A DNA stretch of 64,000 nucleotides from Burkholderia sp. Its GTDB lineage: Bacteria; Pseudomonadota; Gammaproteobacteria; Burkholderiales; Burkholderiaceae. The stretch covers positions 1 through 64,000 of the forward strand of contig NZ_JAHACR010000002.1 of NCBI RefSeq assembly GCF_018375725.1, written 5' to 3'. The notes beneath the pieces are model-generated. The model did no database searches and was not told the DNA's origin. It worked only from the letters and a program-made list of their open reading frames with translations. A program made the position numbers and the translations under genes. This document shows, in pieces, positions 41,175 to 50,169 of the stretch; the stretch's first letter is position 1; each line of letters starts with the position of its first letter.

Positions 41175-41945
41175 ATGAACTCTTTCATCCCGAACGTAAG
41201 CCCCGAAACGGCTCGCAAAGCCAAGATCGTCAAGTGGCTCGTGATCGCTGCCGGGGTGGCGATCGCAGCACCGGCAGCACTGCTACTGCTCAAGGGGCTG
41301 TTGGCCCTGGTTGCCGCCGGTGCCGTCGGATTGGCGGCGATCTATCTCGGCCCGGTGGTCGAGATGAAGCTGCGCAACACGCAGGTCAAGATGGTCGTCG
41401 CCGAAGCGAAGGCCAACCCGATCGAAACGCTGATCAACCAACTCGCCGACAAGCGCCGTGCGGCCGCAGATTTCGCCGACCGCATCACCGAGTTCCGTAC
41501 GGAGGTCAAGAATTTCCAGGACAAGGTTGGTCTGTTCGAAAAGCAGTATCCGGACGATGCGCCGCGTTTCCGTTCGCAACTCGCCACGATGCAGCAGCTT
41601 TTGCATTTCCGTGAGGATCGCTACAAGCAGGTGAACGCAGAGCTCGACAATTTCGCGCATGCAATCGACCGAGCGAGGGCTATGTGGGATATGTCGCAAG
41701 CCGCGCAGCGCATGAACAAGGTCGCCGGCCAGCAATCGGGCGACACGTTCGAACAAATCAAGACCGAAGCGTCGATCGATTCCGTCATGAAGTCCGTCAA
41801 CATGGCATTCAGCCAGATGGAAACGGCTCTTCTCGACAACCCGGAAGTCAAGCAGGCGCAGCAGGCCGCGCTCGCACAAGACACGCAACCGGCGATCGCG
41901 ACCGATCCGCGCGTGTCGCTGCCTTCGCAACGCCCGCAGCAGTAA
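41175..41945 (+). CDS. Membrane-anchored coiled-coil protein, 256 aa
   Basis: ATG 41175 follows GAGGAG. Two hydrophobic segments near the start (about 19-38 and 42-62) anchor it, then a long coiled coil (about 75-210) and a disordered tail rich in Gln and Pro. The layout resembles envelope organisers that act with PspA-type proteins. It lies 29 bases upstream of the solute-binding/LysM gene and is likely its partner. Confidence 0.7.
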   Translation: MNSFIPNVSPETARKAKIVKWLVIAAGVAIAAPAALLLLKGLLALVAAGAVGLAAIYLGPVVEMKLRNTQVKMVVAEAKANPIETLINQLADKRRAAADFADRITEFRTEVKNFQDKVGLFEKQYPDDAPRFRSQLATMQQLLHFREDRYKQVNAELDNFAHAIDRARAMWDMSQAAQRMNKVAGQQSGDTFEQIKTEASIDSVMKSVNMAFSQMETALLDNPEVKQAQQAALAQDTQPAIATDPRVSLPSQRPQQ

Positions 41946-41974
41946 AACGTACCACAACGACCTAGCGAGTAAAC

Positions 41975-43144
41975 ATGAAGAATATCGGGAAAATTCTCGG
42001 CGCCGCCGCGTTCATCGTGGTCATTGGCGTGGTTTGGCTTTTCCAGCAGGGCGGCCTGTCGAAGCTGACGGGCGGTCAGCAATCGGCCAGCATTCAGACT
42101 CAAGGTACGCCGACCGGATTCGATGCGAGCTCCGCGGCAGCGGCTCTGGCACGGGCGCCGGCGGCCAATACGGTGGCCTTACCCGCCGGTTATAAACCGG
42201 ACTCGGACACGCTCAAGGCGATCATCAAGAATGGCCTCGTGAGGGTCTCAGTCCAGAACCCGAGCGCACCGTTCTACGACGACGAGAACGGCGCCCCGGC
42301 TCATGGCTTCAATGTCGATTTCGCAAAGTTGCTGTTCGCCGATCCATCCTTCAACACGGACGGGAAGCAGGTGCAGGTCGACATGCATCACGAGGTCGAT
42401 ACGTATGCGGGTGTGCCCAAGCAACTGCTTTCGAACGATGCGGACGGCAATCATGGCGTCGATATCGCGATGGATGGTCTGACGTTCCAGGACAATCGTC
42501 CGGTCCAAGGGGTGGTGTACACGGTCCCCTACGTCGACGACTTCGGCTACTCGCTGATCGTGCGCTCGGGTTCACCGATTCGCACGGCGGCAGATCTCGC
42601 AGGCAAGCGCGTGGGCATCCTCAAAGGCGATCCGGACGTACGTGCCTTCGTGACGAGCCAGTATCCGAACACGACGGTTGTCGAGGAAGACGATTCCGAT
42701 CCCGCCTTCATCCAGAAGAGTGTGGACAGCGGTGCAGTGGACGCTTTCATTTACGACTATCCGTTTGCGGTCGATTCGATCAAGGGATCGGACCTGCGGT
42801 TTGCGATCACGAAGCTCGACGGCTCGAACATCGCTTACAAGATCGGTGTTCGTGCACAAGACCAGGAGCTGCTGATCTACCTGAACGCTGCGATCGCGAA
42901 GGTCAAGCAGTCGCCCGCCTATCTCGATCTGCTGCGCAAGTACTTCATCAGCAACCAGACGCAGACCCGGGCCGCGGGCGCCGGCGAGCACGCCTACACA
43001 GTGCGCCAGCGTGACACGCTCAACCTGATCGCGACCAACCAGTTGGGCGACGGTCAGCGGTATCGTGAAATTCAGAGCCGGAACAACATTCCGAATCCGA
43101 ATTTGATCTTGGTCGGGCAGAAGCTGGTGATTCCGGCCCGCTGA
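41975..43144 (+). CDS. Solute-binding protein (family 3) with C-terminal LysM domain
   Basis: A 389 aa protein with an N-terminal membrane anchor or signal (8-25), a linker, a family 3 substrate-binding fold (about 70-330: VRVSVQNPSAPFYDDENGAPAHGF, then GVDIAMDGLTFQ and the hinge region) and a LysM domain at the end (YTVRQRDTLNLIATNQLG ... LILVGQKLVIP). LysM binds peptidoglycan; the combination ties a solute-binding domain to the cell wall. No ABC transporter genes are adjacent, so it may act as a sensor. Confidence 0.85.
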   Translation: MKNIGKILGAAAFIVVIGVVWLFQQGGLSKLTGGQQSASIQTQGTPTGFDASSAAAALARAPAANTVALPAGYKPDSDTLKAIIKNGLVRVSVQNPSAPFYDDENGAPAHGFNVDFAKLLFADPSFNTDGKQVQVDMHHEVDTYAGVPKQLLSNDADGNHGVDIAMDGLTFQDNRPVQGVVYTVPYVDDFGYSLIVRSGSPIRTAADLAGKRVGILKGDPDVRAFVTSQYPNTTVVEEDDSDPAFIQKSVDSGAVDAFIYDYPFAVDSIKGSDLRFAITKLDGSNIAYKIGVRAQDQELLIYLNAAIAKVKQSPAYLDLLRKYFISNQTQTRAAGAGEHAYTVRQRDTLNLIATNQLGDGQRYREIQSRNNIPNPNLILVGQKLVIPAR

Positions 43145-43164
43145 TAGCGTATCAGCGCTTTTTT
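43139..43164 (+). terminator. Intrinsic terminator overlapping the LysM gene stop
   Basis: CGCTGATA-GCG-TATCAGCG followed by six T; the stop codon TGA (43142) is inside the stem. Confidence 0.85.
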
Positions 43165-43195
43165 CCCGGCCGAAAACTGAGTGGAGTTGAATGAA

Positions 43196-43996
43196 ATGAA
43201 GAAGCTGGTTTTGTCACTCGCACTGGCGAGCATCGTAACAGCCGCGATGGCGGATCAAGCGGTCGTGATCAAGGATACCCGGTCGGGTACGAGCCTTTTC
43301 GGGGCGCCCGCAGCGGGGGAATTGCTGACACGGCAAGGGCAACTCTGCATGTTGACGGAATACAAGCACACGACGGACGACCCAGACAAGGTTGCCCTTC
43401 CGGTTGTCGAGCATAGCGAATTCCAGTGCGATGCCCAGGGAAATCGGATCAAGGTCTCCGACCAGCCGGAAAACGCAGCGTCCCCCCGCCCGGACTACTT
43501 CCTCACTGTCGACGTGCTCGGGGTGCGCCGGCGTGTGGCTGTCCACGTCGGCAAGCCGATTGACCTGTCGGACCATGTCTACTACGCCTATGCCGGTGCA
43601 TGCATGTCAAAAACCGACTTTGAGCCAATCCGCAATGTGATCTTCTCCGGCGGCGACGGGGACGCTGCGTCGAAACAGGCTCATGAGGAGGCTGAGAAGC
43701 GGTCTCCGCACGCCCCGACCTCCGATGAATCGGTCGAGCTGAAGTCGGGGGCATGGAAGTACCGCCTGGCGATCATACCTTCAGCCATCTCCGCCAATGG
43801 TTCGGTGAAACTGCAGATTTCCGGTACGGCATCCGGGCCGGACAACTACAACCAGACCAAGGCCAACCAGTGCAACGGCTACAAGCCGGAGATCGTCTCG
43901 GAGGACATTCCGTCGACGGGACTGGAAGTAAACAACGGCGGCATCTTCCCAACCAGGCTGCTCGGCGCGATCCACTTCCGCGTTGACAAACTCTGA
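43196..43996 (+). CDS. Exported hypothetical protein, 266 aa
   Basis: ATG 43196 follows GGAGTTGA. A Sec signal covers residues 1-19 (ending AAMADQ). The mature protein is beta-rich and contains several Cys (LCMLTEYK, FQCDAQ, GACMSK, NQCNGY), likely disulfides. Periplasmic; function unknown. Confidence 0.75.
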   Translation: MKKLVLSLALASIVTAAMADQAVVIKDTRSGTSLFGAPAAGELLTRQGQLCMLTEYKHTTDDPDKVALPVVEHSEFQCDAQGNRIKVSDQPENAASPRPDYFLTVDVLGVRRRVAVHVGKPIDLSDHVYYAYAGACMSKTDFEPIRNVIFSGGDGDAASKQAHEEAEKRSPHAPTSDESVELKSGAWKYRLAIIPSAISANGSVKLQISGTASGPDNYNQTKANQCNGYKPEIVSEDIPSTGLEVNNGGIFPTRLLGAIHFRVDKL

Positions 43997-44009
43997 AGCA
44001 CTCGACGAC

Positions 44010-44285
44010 ATGATCTTCGACGATTTCGATAGCTGGGATGGGCTGAGCGGGTTGGGCGCGTTTGCAACCATCTTCGGCTGGGGCGCAGTGGCGTACGCCG
44101 CGTACGCATTCGGATTCCAGAGTGGCGTGGGGGCGGCAAAGCCTTGCACCGGGCCGTCGCCTACTTGCATCGTCCAGGAAAAGCAAGGCTGGTTCGGGAT
44201 TGGATACCACGTCGTCCAGCCGCTTCAGGCGAAGCAGCCGAACGGCTCCGCGACGGAGAAAAAACAGGAGCGAAGGGCGGAATAA
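44010..44285 (+). CDS. Small membrane protein, 91 aa
   Basis: An acidic N-terminus, one transmembrane segment (about 18-38, Gly/Ala rich), then two Cys (KPCTGPSPTCIVQ) on one side. It begins 13 bases after the preceding gene. Function unknown. Confidence 0.6.
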   Translation: MIFDDFDSWDGLSGLGAFATIFGWGAVAYAAYAFGFQSGVGAAKPCTGPSPTCIVQEKQGWFGIGYHVVQPLQAKQPNGSATEKKQERRAE

Positions 44286-44399
44286 AAAGCGGGGCTATAT
44301 GGTGTGTCGCCTGGCGATTTTGAGCTGCGGCGGCCGACGCACGGGACCATTACTCCCTATCGGCGTTTGACCATCATCCCCTTTAATCGCATCTGGAAC

Positions 44400-45284
44400 A
44401 TGACACGCAATATGACGAAAGAAAAATTCGCTTTCCGCACGGGAATCTGGCTGGTGGCCGCAGCAGTAACTCAGGCGCACCGAGGCCTCGCGCAATCTTT
44501 CGAGCCAATCACCCGCCTGCGGCAAGTGGAACTGGGTCTGGGGCCGAATATGCCAACGCAGTTCGAGCACATTGCCTCCGGAATGCTGTACTTCTGGCTC
44601 GGCCTTTTGCTCGTTCAGGGAATCGCGATGCTCGAGGTGCGCGTCAGGCAGCATTACCAGAATCGGTCGCTTCCGAAGGGCCAGTTCCTTGCATGGTTGC
44701 TGGGTTGCGCTGCTATCCCTGTTGTTCTGCATGATTGGGTGAATTGGTCGCCGCTATGGATGCTTTCTGCCGCGTTGGCCGACCTGACTCTCATTGCATT
44801 CATGTTTGCGCCGGCCCGTGTGATCGACGCGATGCGCCGTCATCCGTTGGCTACCGCGTTGTTCATCTCGCTGCTCGTCTGGAATACGTTCGGGCTGTCG
44901 TGGGGGCTTGGCCAGCACAATCGAAACACGCAAACGGCCGAAATCATCACCATGCAGTTGCTTGCCAGTCTGTCCGGACTGCTGGTTGCCTTGCTGATGA
45001 CGATTGTGATCGGCCGAATGAAGACGTCAAGCCGCTACACCGGCATCGTGTTGAACGCGGGGATGGTTCTGGGGCTGTTCATGGTGATCGTCGCTGCGGT
45101 CTTGGCCCCGCGTGCGCCGGTGGTCTTCCGACTTCCGCAGGATGCGGCCTTGATGGCGGCGTTCAACGAGCGGCTGAATTGGATTGACTTTGCCAGCTTC
45201 AGCGGGCTCGGTGTCTTTGCGGTATGCATGCTCGAACGAATGCGACGCTTGCTGGTGCGTAGCCGCAAAGAGCCAAGTATCTGA
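44400..45284 (+). CDS. Polytopic membrane protein, 294 aa
   Basis: ATG 44400 (or 44412) has a weak ribosome binding site. Seven or eight hydrophobic segments spread along it (about 14-28, 55-74, 98-118, 122-142, 155-175, 187-210, 222-244, 263-280). It is not a recognised transporter family. Function unknown. Confidence 0.7.
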   Translation: MTRNMTKEKFAFRTGIWLVAAAVTQAHRGLAQSFEPITRLRQVELGLGPNMPTQFEHIASGMLYFWLGLLLVQGIAMLEVRVRQHYQNRSLPKGQFLAWLLGCAAIPVVLHDWVNWSPLWMLSAALADLTLIAFMFAPARVIDAMRRHPLATALFISLLVWNTFGLSWGLGQHNRNTQTAEIITMQLLASLSGLLVALLMTIVIGRMKTSSRYTGIVLNAGMVLGLFMVIVAAVLAPRAPVVFRLPQDAALMAAFNERLNWIDFASFSGLGVFAVCMLERMRRLLVRSRKEPSI

Positions 45285-45349
45285 TACCCAGCACGCGTAC
45301 ACAAGGTAATGTCCCGACCCGTGGGTCGTGATTTGATGAAGGAGGCAAA

Positions 45350-45685
45350 ATGAAAAAGAGTGTTCTCGCGATGCTGATGTGCGCCGCGTTCAGCGCAATG
45401 GCGCACGCTGACGAGCCGTTCAGCACGAAATACCAGATCGTCGTCCCGCCGGCGCCGCAGTTCACGCCGACGAAGGTATGGGACGACGGCAAGTTCACGT
45501 ACATCCAACTCCGCGCCCCGTATCACGGCGATCTCCCGGCCGTGCTCGAGCAACTCGACGACGGGAAGTACGCGGTCGTGGACGCCAGGTGGGACGAGAA
45601 AACGTCTCGCTTTGTGCTGCCGAAACTTATCGATCGCGTGGTACTGCGGCTCGACGAGAAGCACGTCGAGATCGACCGTTCCTGA
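45350..45685 (+). CDS. Orphan VirB9/TrbG C-terminal-domain protein, 111 aa
   Basis: ATG 45350 follows AAGGAGG. A Sec signal at residues 1-20 (AMAHAD) is followed by a VirB9/CagX-type C-terminal domain: FTPTKVWDDGKFTYIQL, then LPAVLEQLDDGKYAVV and a final VVLRLDEKHVEI. In type IV secretion this domain sits in the outer-membrane core complex and meets VirB7 and VirB10. No other secretion genes are present, so it is solitary. It lacks the N-terminal VirB9 domain. Confidence 0.75.
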   Translation: MKKSVLAMLMCAAFSAMAHADEPFSTKYQIVVPPAPQFTPTKVWDDGKFTYIQLRAPYHGDLPAVLEQLDDGKYAVVDARWDEKTSRFVLPKLIDRVVLRLDEKHVEIDRS

Positions 45686-45700
45686 CAGGAGAGATGGACA

Positions 45701-46005
45701 ATGTCCACCATCACGATTCAGACGAAGCTTTGGCACCGCCTTGCCGACCTCATATCAGACATGGGAAGCCACCACCCGGCGTTCAAAGGAACGGCGGTAG
45801 GCCGCGTCTTGACGTGCTGGGCAGTGCGATCAAGTATGGCGTTCCGCCATACGAAGGAGCGAGTCTGAGCGCGCATCACCAACGGCTGGTCCATGAAGCG
45901 AAAGCCGTGGCTGAAAAGCATGGTGGCATCCGGACGGGACTCTCCCCGGTCGAGGGGTTCGTCGAGACTGCAGAGAAGCTGCTCGGCCTGTGGGATGACC
46001 ACTGA
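45701..46005 (+). pseudogene. Frameshifted hypothetical gene
   Basis: ATG 45701 follows AGGAG at a good distance (right arm of a TTCC-TGACA-GGAG dyad). Its frame (MSTITIQTKLWHRLADLISDM) looks like coding sequence but stops soon. A second frame continues from about 45803 with LDVLGSAIKYGVPPYEGAS and a helical end to 46005. The first part of that second frame looks non-coding. One base missing near 45803 would join them into a 100 aa protein. Confidence 0.6.
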
Positions 46006-46055
46006 CCAACGCGGCTAGATCGCCGGGCGATTTCCTCAACCGCCCGGCGAGAATC

Positions 46056-47030
46056 TCACTCATCGTCATCTGCCGCAGGTGCTGAATTGCCGTCGTCGGC
46101 TGCAAGCGGCGGATCCTTCTTCTCCGCCTCGCTAAGCCTGTCCATCAGCTCCTTGATCTTCAGGCGCGTTTCCTCTTTGAGCTGGCCGTAGGCCGGGTCA
46201 GTCTCGAGCTCGCGAACCGCCGTCACGAGACGGGGCGCGATTTTCTTCGTCACGCGCTTGACCAGTGCGCCCGGGAGGTCGCGCGGCCGCACGTGCTCCT
46301 TGCCATCCGTCGCGCGCTGCAGGAACGACAGCGCGTTGGCCTTGTGCTTCCGGATCTGTTTGATCGCCTCCGTGCCGGAGATCTTGTCTTCGGCGACGAT
46401 CTCGTGGATACGGCGATCGGCGCTTGCCAGCAAAAGCAAGCCCTCGATGTAGTAGGGGGTGAGCTCGCCTTGGCTGTCTTGCATCTCCACGGCGATCTCC
46501 TCCGGGGACATACCGTCAACGGTGTTCAGGCGGTGAGCGAGGATGGCCTTCTCGAGAACGGTCAGGGGCTCCTTGTCATTTCGCCGGATCACGCCGAGGT
46601 TAAGCGACTTGCTGTCGGCTTTGTCCGTAATGGTGACCGGTACGCGCTCGATGGGTGGTTTTCCTTCCGCCACGCGGTACTGGTTGGCCAGGAACACTGC
46701 CTCGAGGCGGCGGTGGCCGTCGTGCAGGCAGATGATGTGCTGGCCGTTCTCGTAGATGAGAAAAACCGTCAGCGTCTGAGTTTCGTCGAAGCCGTCGCGC
46801 GCCATGTCGCGAGCCAGCTTTTCGATGCCGAGTCGGTACTTCCTGGTCTTGATGCGAGGGTTGAAGCCGTCGATCACCCGGATCTTTTCGATGAGCGGGC
46901 GATAAAGGTCGGCGGACTTCGTACCCTCGAACGCCTTCTTCTTCACGCCGGCCTGGAATGCGAGATCGACGTCCAGAGGGATGACGAGCTGTTCGCCCAT
47001 CACCGGAGAATTGCCCTTCCGCTTGTTCAT
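46056..47030 (-). CDS. Orphan ParB-like nuclease-domain protein, 324 aa
   Basis: The start at 47030 follows AGGAGC. The ParB N-terminal (ParB/Srx) domain is visible: NPR (57-59) and HDGHRRLEAV (103-112, the CTP-binding C-motif region). A KorB/ParB helix-turn-helix follows (about 158-205: TVLEKAILAHRLN, MSPEEIAVEMQDS). The tail is acidic. There is no ParA next to it and no obvious parS cluster, so a partition role is not shown; similar orphan ParB proteins occur in integrative elements and phages. Confidence 0.85.
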   Translation of the reverse strand: MNKRKGNSPVMGEQLVIPLDVDLAFQAGVKKKAFEGTKSADLYRPLIEKIRVIDGFNPRIKTRKYRLGIEKLARDMARDGFDETQTLTVFLIYENGQHIICLHDGHRRLEAVFLANQYRVAEGKPPIERVPVTITDKADSKSLNLGVIRRNDKEPLTVLEKAILAHRLNTVDGMSPEEIAVEMQDSQGELTPYYIEGLLLLASADRRIHEIVAEDKISGTEAIKQIRKHKANALSFLQRATDGKEHVRPRDLPGALVKRVTKKIAPRLVTAVRELETDPAYGQLKEETRLKIKELMDRLSEAEKKDPPLAADDGNSAPAADDDE

Positions 47031-47344
47031 GTTCAGCTCCTGTTGGTTAGGCCAACTCGTAACGCACACGTCGCTGCGAGCCGGACAGATCCCATGCTAA
47101 ACATCACAAACTCAGTTTCTAGGGGGCGCGCGCCGATTTTGCGCCGACTACAGGGGGCTGGTTTCGGCTGTATGGCGTGATAGGCTTCTATTCAGCCGAT
47201 TGGTTCCCAGCAGGAAGAATGTTGCCGCGGAGACTCAAGGCGTGGTGCCTGACTGCCGTTAATTTCAGGACAGGAATTGATCGGGACATCGAGTGGAACG
47301 GGCTGGCACGACCAGTCGCTTGCGTACGGGGGAATCGGAGCAAC
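47031..47344. other. Divergent gap between the ParB-like gene and the next gene
   Basis: The 314-base stretch holds a GC-rich segment (47120-47150), a TTCC-CAGCA-GGAA dyad (47214-47226) and a related GGACAGGAATT site (47268-47278). It probably carries divergent promoters and operators, but I cannot place -35 and -10 boxes with confidence. No gene with a good start is visible; an open frame from 47177 reads into the next gene. Confidence 0.5.
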
Positions 47345-47920
47345 ATGGGAAGGTATCAATCTGAATATGCGTGGGAAAAGATCAAGCGATTTGATCTGGT
47401 GCTTGCTGTCGAGGCCATGCTGGAATCCGAGGTCAAGACCTTTTCCCGTCCCCTCGAAAACGGTGAACTCGGCGTGGTGAACATTCAATTCACCAAGGAT
47501 CCGGAATACCTGGACGATGCCGGGGAGCACTTTGGGCGGTTGGAGTCGCTGCGGATTTTGTTTAAGGACGTCGCGCCGGAAGACCGATTCAACTTCAAGA
47601 GCAGCGTGGATGCGACTGAAGCTCAGTACAACATCAACGTCAAATACAGGCTTCCGCTTTTCAGCGCAAAGTTCGTGCAAGAAAGCGAACGGACATTCCT
47701 GAAGCGCATGGCGCTGTTCGACCTTGGCTTCCTGCTCGGGCAGGCACTCGATAGTGGCTACTACCAAGGCCTACTGCGGGAGAAGTTCCCGGATCCACGG
47801 CATAAATGGGATCGTGCCATTCGTAGCCGCGTTCCCTTCCTGGACAACGCAGCCCGGATCTACGTGCCGCCGCGTCCCAAACACGAACCGCTTCAAAACA
47901 GAAAGTACTTCGACCGATAA
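47345..47920 (+). CDS. Hypothetical protein, 191 aa
   Basis: ATG 47345 follows GGAG; a longer open frame upstream has no ribosome binding site. A mixed soluble protein with a basic end (RYVPPRPKHEPLQNRKYFDR-like). Strands and helices alternate in the middle (ESLRILFKDVAPEDRFNF). I recognise no family. Confidence 0.7.
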   Translation: MGRYQSEYAWEKIKRFDLVLAVEAMLESEVKTFSRPLENGELGVVNIQFTKDPEYLDDAGEHFGRLESLRILFKDVAPEDRFNFKSSVDATEAQYNINVKYRLPLFSAKFVQESERTFLKRMALFDLGFLLGQALDSGYYQGLLREKFPDPRHKWDRAIRSRVPFLDNAARIYVPPRPKHEPLQNRKYFDR

Positions 47921-47928
47921 GGGCCGGC

Positions 47929-48576
47929 ATGCTGCATCATCTTCTCCATACGATCATCGTCAGCGCGATCACGGCGCTTTCCGTACACGCTGCCGGGGCA
48001 GTCATGTTCGGCGAGCGCGCGAAGCGTTTCCCGATCGGAGTCGCCCTTTCTGCGCTCTTTGTTGGGCCGTGGTGGGCAGCGTTATCTGCAGGAACCATGG
48101 CGCACCTGCTAGCCATCATCATCGAGAATCTATTTCGCCGCAAAAAGTCCCCGAAAAGCCTGCCCTTTGCGGCCGGGACGGCCTGCCTTGCATTGACCTT
48201 CGGCTTCAATATGACCTTGGAGCACGCGGCTGACGATCTGATGAAATCGATCAATCAGAGCAATGATGCAGCCTGGGCAAAGATCTCCAGCAGCGGCAAA
48301 GCAGGGCAGATGGTGGCCGCTCACTACAAACCGTGCGTCGACGAGAAGACGGCCGTGACGCAGGGCTACGGCCGGTTCGCGACGATGACGCTGGAGCCGA
48401 AAAACGGGCCGAACCAATGCGAGATGGACGTTGTCGCCTTGGCAAGGGTTGAGGGAGGTGAGAGCTTCGCGCGCGACGTTGCGGTGATCATCGACAATTT
48501 GCCGAACAGCCTGCAACTGTCACCGGATGCGCAGGCGAAACTGGACAGCCTCACAAAAGACACGGCTGGCATCTAA
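47929..48576 (+). CDS. Membrane protein with soluble C-terminal domain, 215 aa
   Basis: ATG 47929 lies 8 bases after the preceding gene with GGGCCGG upstream. Transmembrane segments at about 5-25, 35-60 and 83-98, then a 115-residue domain with two Cys (KPCVDE, NQCEMD), probably periplasmic. Function unknown. Confidence 0.7.
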   Translation: MLHHLLHTIIVSAITALSVHAAGAVMFGERAKRFPIGVALSALFVGPWWAALSAGTMAHLLAIIIENLFRRKKSPKSLPFAAGTACLALTFGFNMTLEHAADDLMKSINQSNDAAWAKISSSGKAGQMVAAHYKPCVDEKTAVTQGYGRFATMTLEPKNGPNQCEMDVVALARVEGGESFARDVAVIIDNLPNSLQLSPDAQAKLDSLTKDTAGI

Positions 48577-48600
48577 CCCACGATTTTACTGGACGGAATC

Positions 48601-49854
48601 ATGGAACAAAACACGGCAAAGCCCTTGGTCTTTCTCGACGAAGCCAGCTTCCTGCTCAATCAGCAGAACGATCCGCTGCGCGAGGCGCTACGGGAAATCG
48701 AGGCCATTCCGAACGCGAAGTATCTGGTGCGGAATGGCCGGGTGTTCGTCTTCGAAAAGCTCGTGCAACTGGTCAGGGAGACAGGCGCCCAGCCCAAGGC
48801 CCCGCAACTTGCCGATCTGGCGCGCAGCCTGATCGAAGACGCCACGGTATCGGCCGAGGAAGCGGTCAGCAAGTGGTCGATCGTCCCGGAGCCCTACGTG
48901 GTCGAGTCAGTCGCCGAGGGTGACGATGCGACCCAGCAGTTCGAGATCCGGCACAAGCCCTTCAACGCGTTCGTGCCCGGAGCATTCAGCTCGCGCGAAG
49001 CAACTCACGCCACGTTGGTCAAGCTGCTGCTTGGAGAAGTCGTGGATGGCGAGCAGAGCACCTTCGTCTATCGTGGCCAGCCGATGAAGCTACCCAAACA
49101 GGTCGACGGTCTGTGTCTTTCCATGCTGCCGACGTTCGGCCAGACGAATGAGTCGGGGCGGGAGCCGTGGGTGGGGCTCGCCAACGTCGAGTGGATGCCA
49201 GGATTCGAGCCGATCGACGAGTATCGTTTCCTCCGGGCCCGGGAGGCAGAGCGTGCGTGGAAACGCGCTTGCATTGAGATCGAGTGGGGTGCAGAGCGTT
49301 GCGTGCAGAAAATCTGGCGTGACGTCCCGGTGTTCAATCTGAAGCGCCTGAACACCGCGGACATCGAGCTGTGGTACGACGACAAGGATGTGATCGCCAA
49401 GTTGCGATCGTTGTACCCGGAACTCGGGGATCTGGCCGGCAACGTGCTCCATATGCAGTTCGACAGTTACCGCACGGAGTGCTGGAACGATCGCTCATGG
49501 GAGCCGAGCCGCGATGAGGAGTTCATCTTCTATCTGCTTGGTCGCCTGGTCGACCCGGACGGGAGCGACTACTACTCGATCTCACTTGGCAAATGGATGG
49601 CATGGGCGTGGCTTCATGGCCATTCGCTTGACGGCGCCATGCAGTTCGCCACGACGGTTCGCTACTGCAGCAACACAGCATACGAGATCGCGAATTGGAT
49701 CCGTGATGTCATGATGTTCCTGGCCAAGGATGCGAAGGCGGTTGATCTGAGAGGAAGCCAAATCTGGACCATCGGAGACATGTTCCGGACGGGGCGGAAG
49801 GCGAGCTCGGTGATCGTGGCAAAGCAGGATTTATCGCAATTTCAGGCGACGTGA
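48601..49854 (+). CDS. Hypothetical protein, 417 aa
   Basis: ATG 48601 follows GGACGGAA. A large soluble acidic protein, Trp and Tyr rich, with no export signal and no motif that I recognise. Its last 150 residues are helical. The next gene starts at GTG overlapping its stop. It is one of the largest unknown genes of the window and worth a structure prediction. Confidence 0.75.
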   Translation: MEQNTAKPLVFLDEASFLLNQQNDPLREALREIEAIPNAKYLVRNGRVFVFEKLVQLVRETGAQPKAPQLADLARSLIEDATVSAEEAVSKWSIVPEPYVVESVAEGDDATQQFEIRHKPFNAFVPGAFSSREATHATLVKLLLGEVVDGEQSTFVYRGQPMKLPKQVDGLCLSMLPTFGQTNESGREPWVGLANVEWMPGFEPIDEYRFLRAREAERAWKRACIEIEWGAERCVQKIWRDVPVFNLKRLNTADIELWYDDKDVIAKLRSLYPELGDLAGNVLHMQFDSYRTECWNDRSWEPSRDEEFIFYLLGRLVDPDGSDYYSISLGKWMAWAWLHGHSLDGAMQFATTVRYCSNTAYEIANWIRDVMMFLAKDAKAVDLRGSQIWTIGDMFRTGRKASSVIVAKQDLSQFQAT

Positions 49855-50117
49855 TCGAGACTATGGAGCATCCTGCCGACCCCGGGCCGCGCTTCACGAG
49901 GTGGCACTGTCACTTCGAGATCGACTACCTGCTTGCCCAATCCGACGCCATGCTCACCGAGATACTCAACGGCGGAACTCCGGTCGAAATCCGGGTCCAC
50001 CTGATTTGCAAGAAGGCGGCGGGAAAGCGATTCCTGGTCGTGGGCGAATGTGATCACGTCGCCCAGGACGGGAAGTGCGCAGGACACACTGGCAGCGGCG
50101 GGGAACAAATCGGATGA
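49851..50117 (+). CDS. Hypothetical protein, 88 aa
   Basis: A GTG start at 49851 overlaps the preceding stop as GTGA; ATG 49863 is an alternative. A small protein with a His/Cys-containing start (WHCHFEIDYLL) and a central LICKKAAGKRFLVVGECDH stretch. It converges on the GHKL ATPase gene. Function unknown. Confidence 0.65.
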   Translation: MIETMEHPADPGPRFTRWHCHFEIDYLLAQSDAMLTEILNGGTPVEIRVHLICKKAAGKRFLVVGECDHVAQDGKCAGHTGSGGEQIG

Positions 50118-50169
50118 GGAAGCTGGCGACGCTTGTCAGCCAAGCGACCGAATCAACTTGCCTCCTTTG

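Noticed and set aside
43139..43164. The TATCAGC repeat as a site-specific recombination site
   Set aside because: The structure is fully explained as an intrinsic terminator with a T run.
46056..47030. ParB-like protein as evidence for a partition locus
   Set aside because: No ParA gene lies beside it and no cluster of identical parS-like sites is visible; only one long palindrome exists, 45 kb away.
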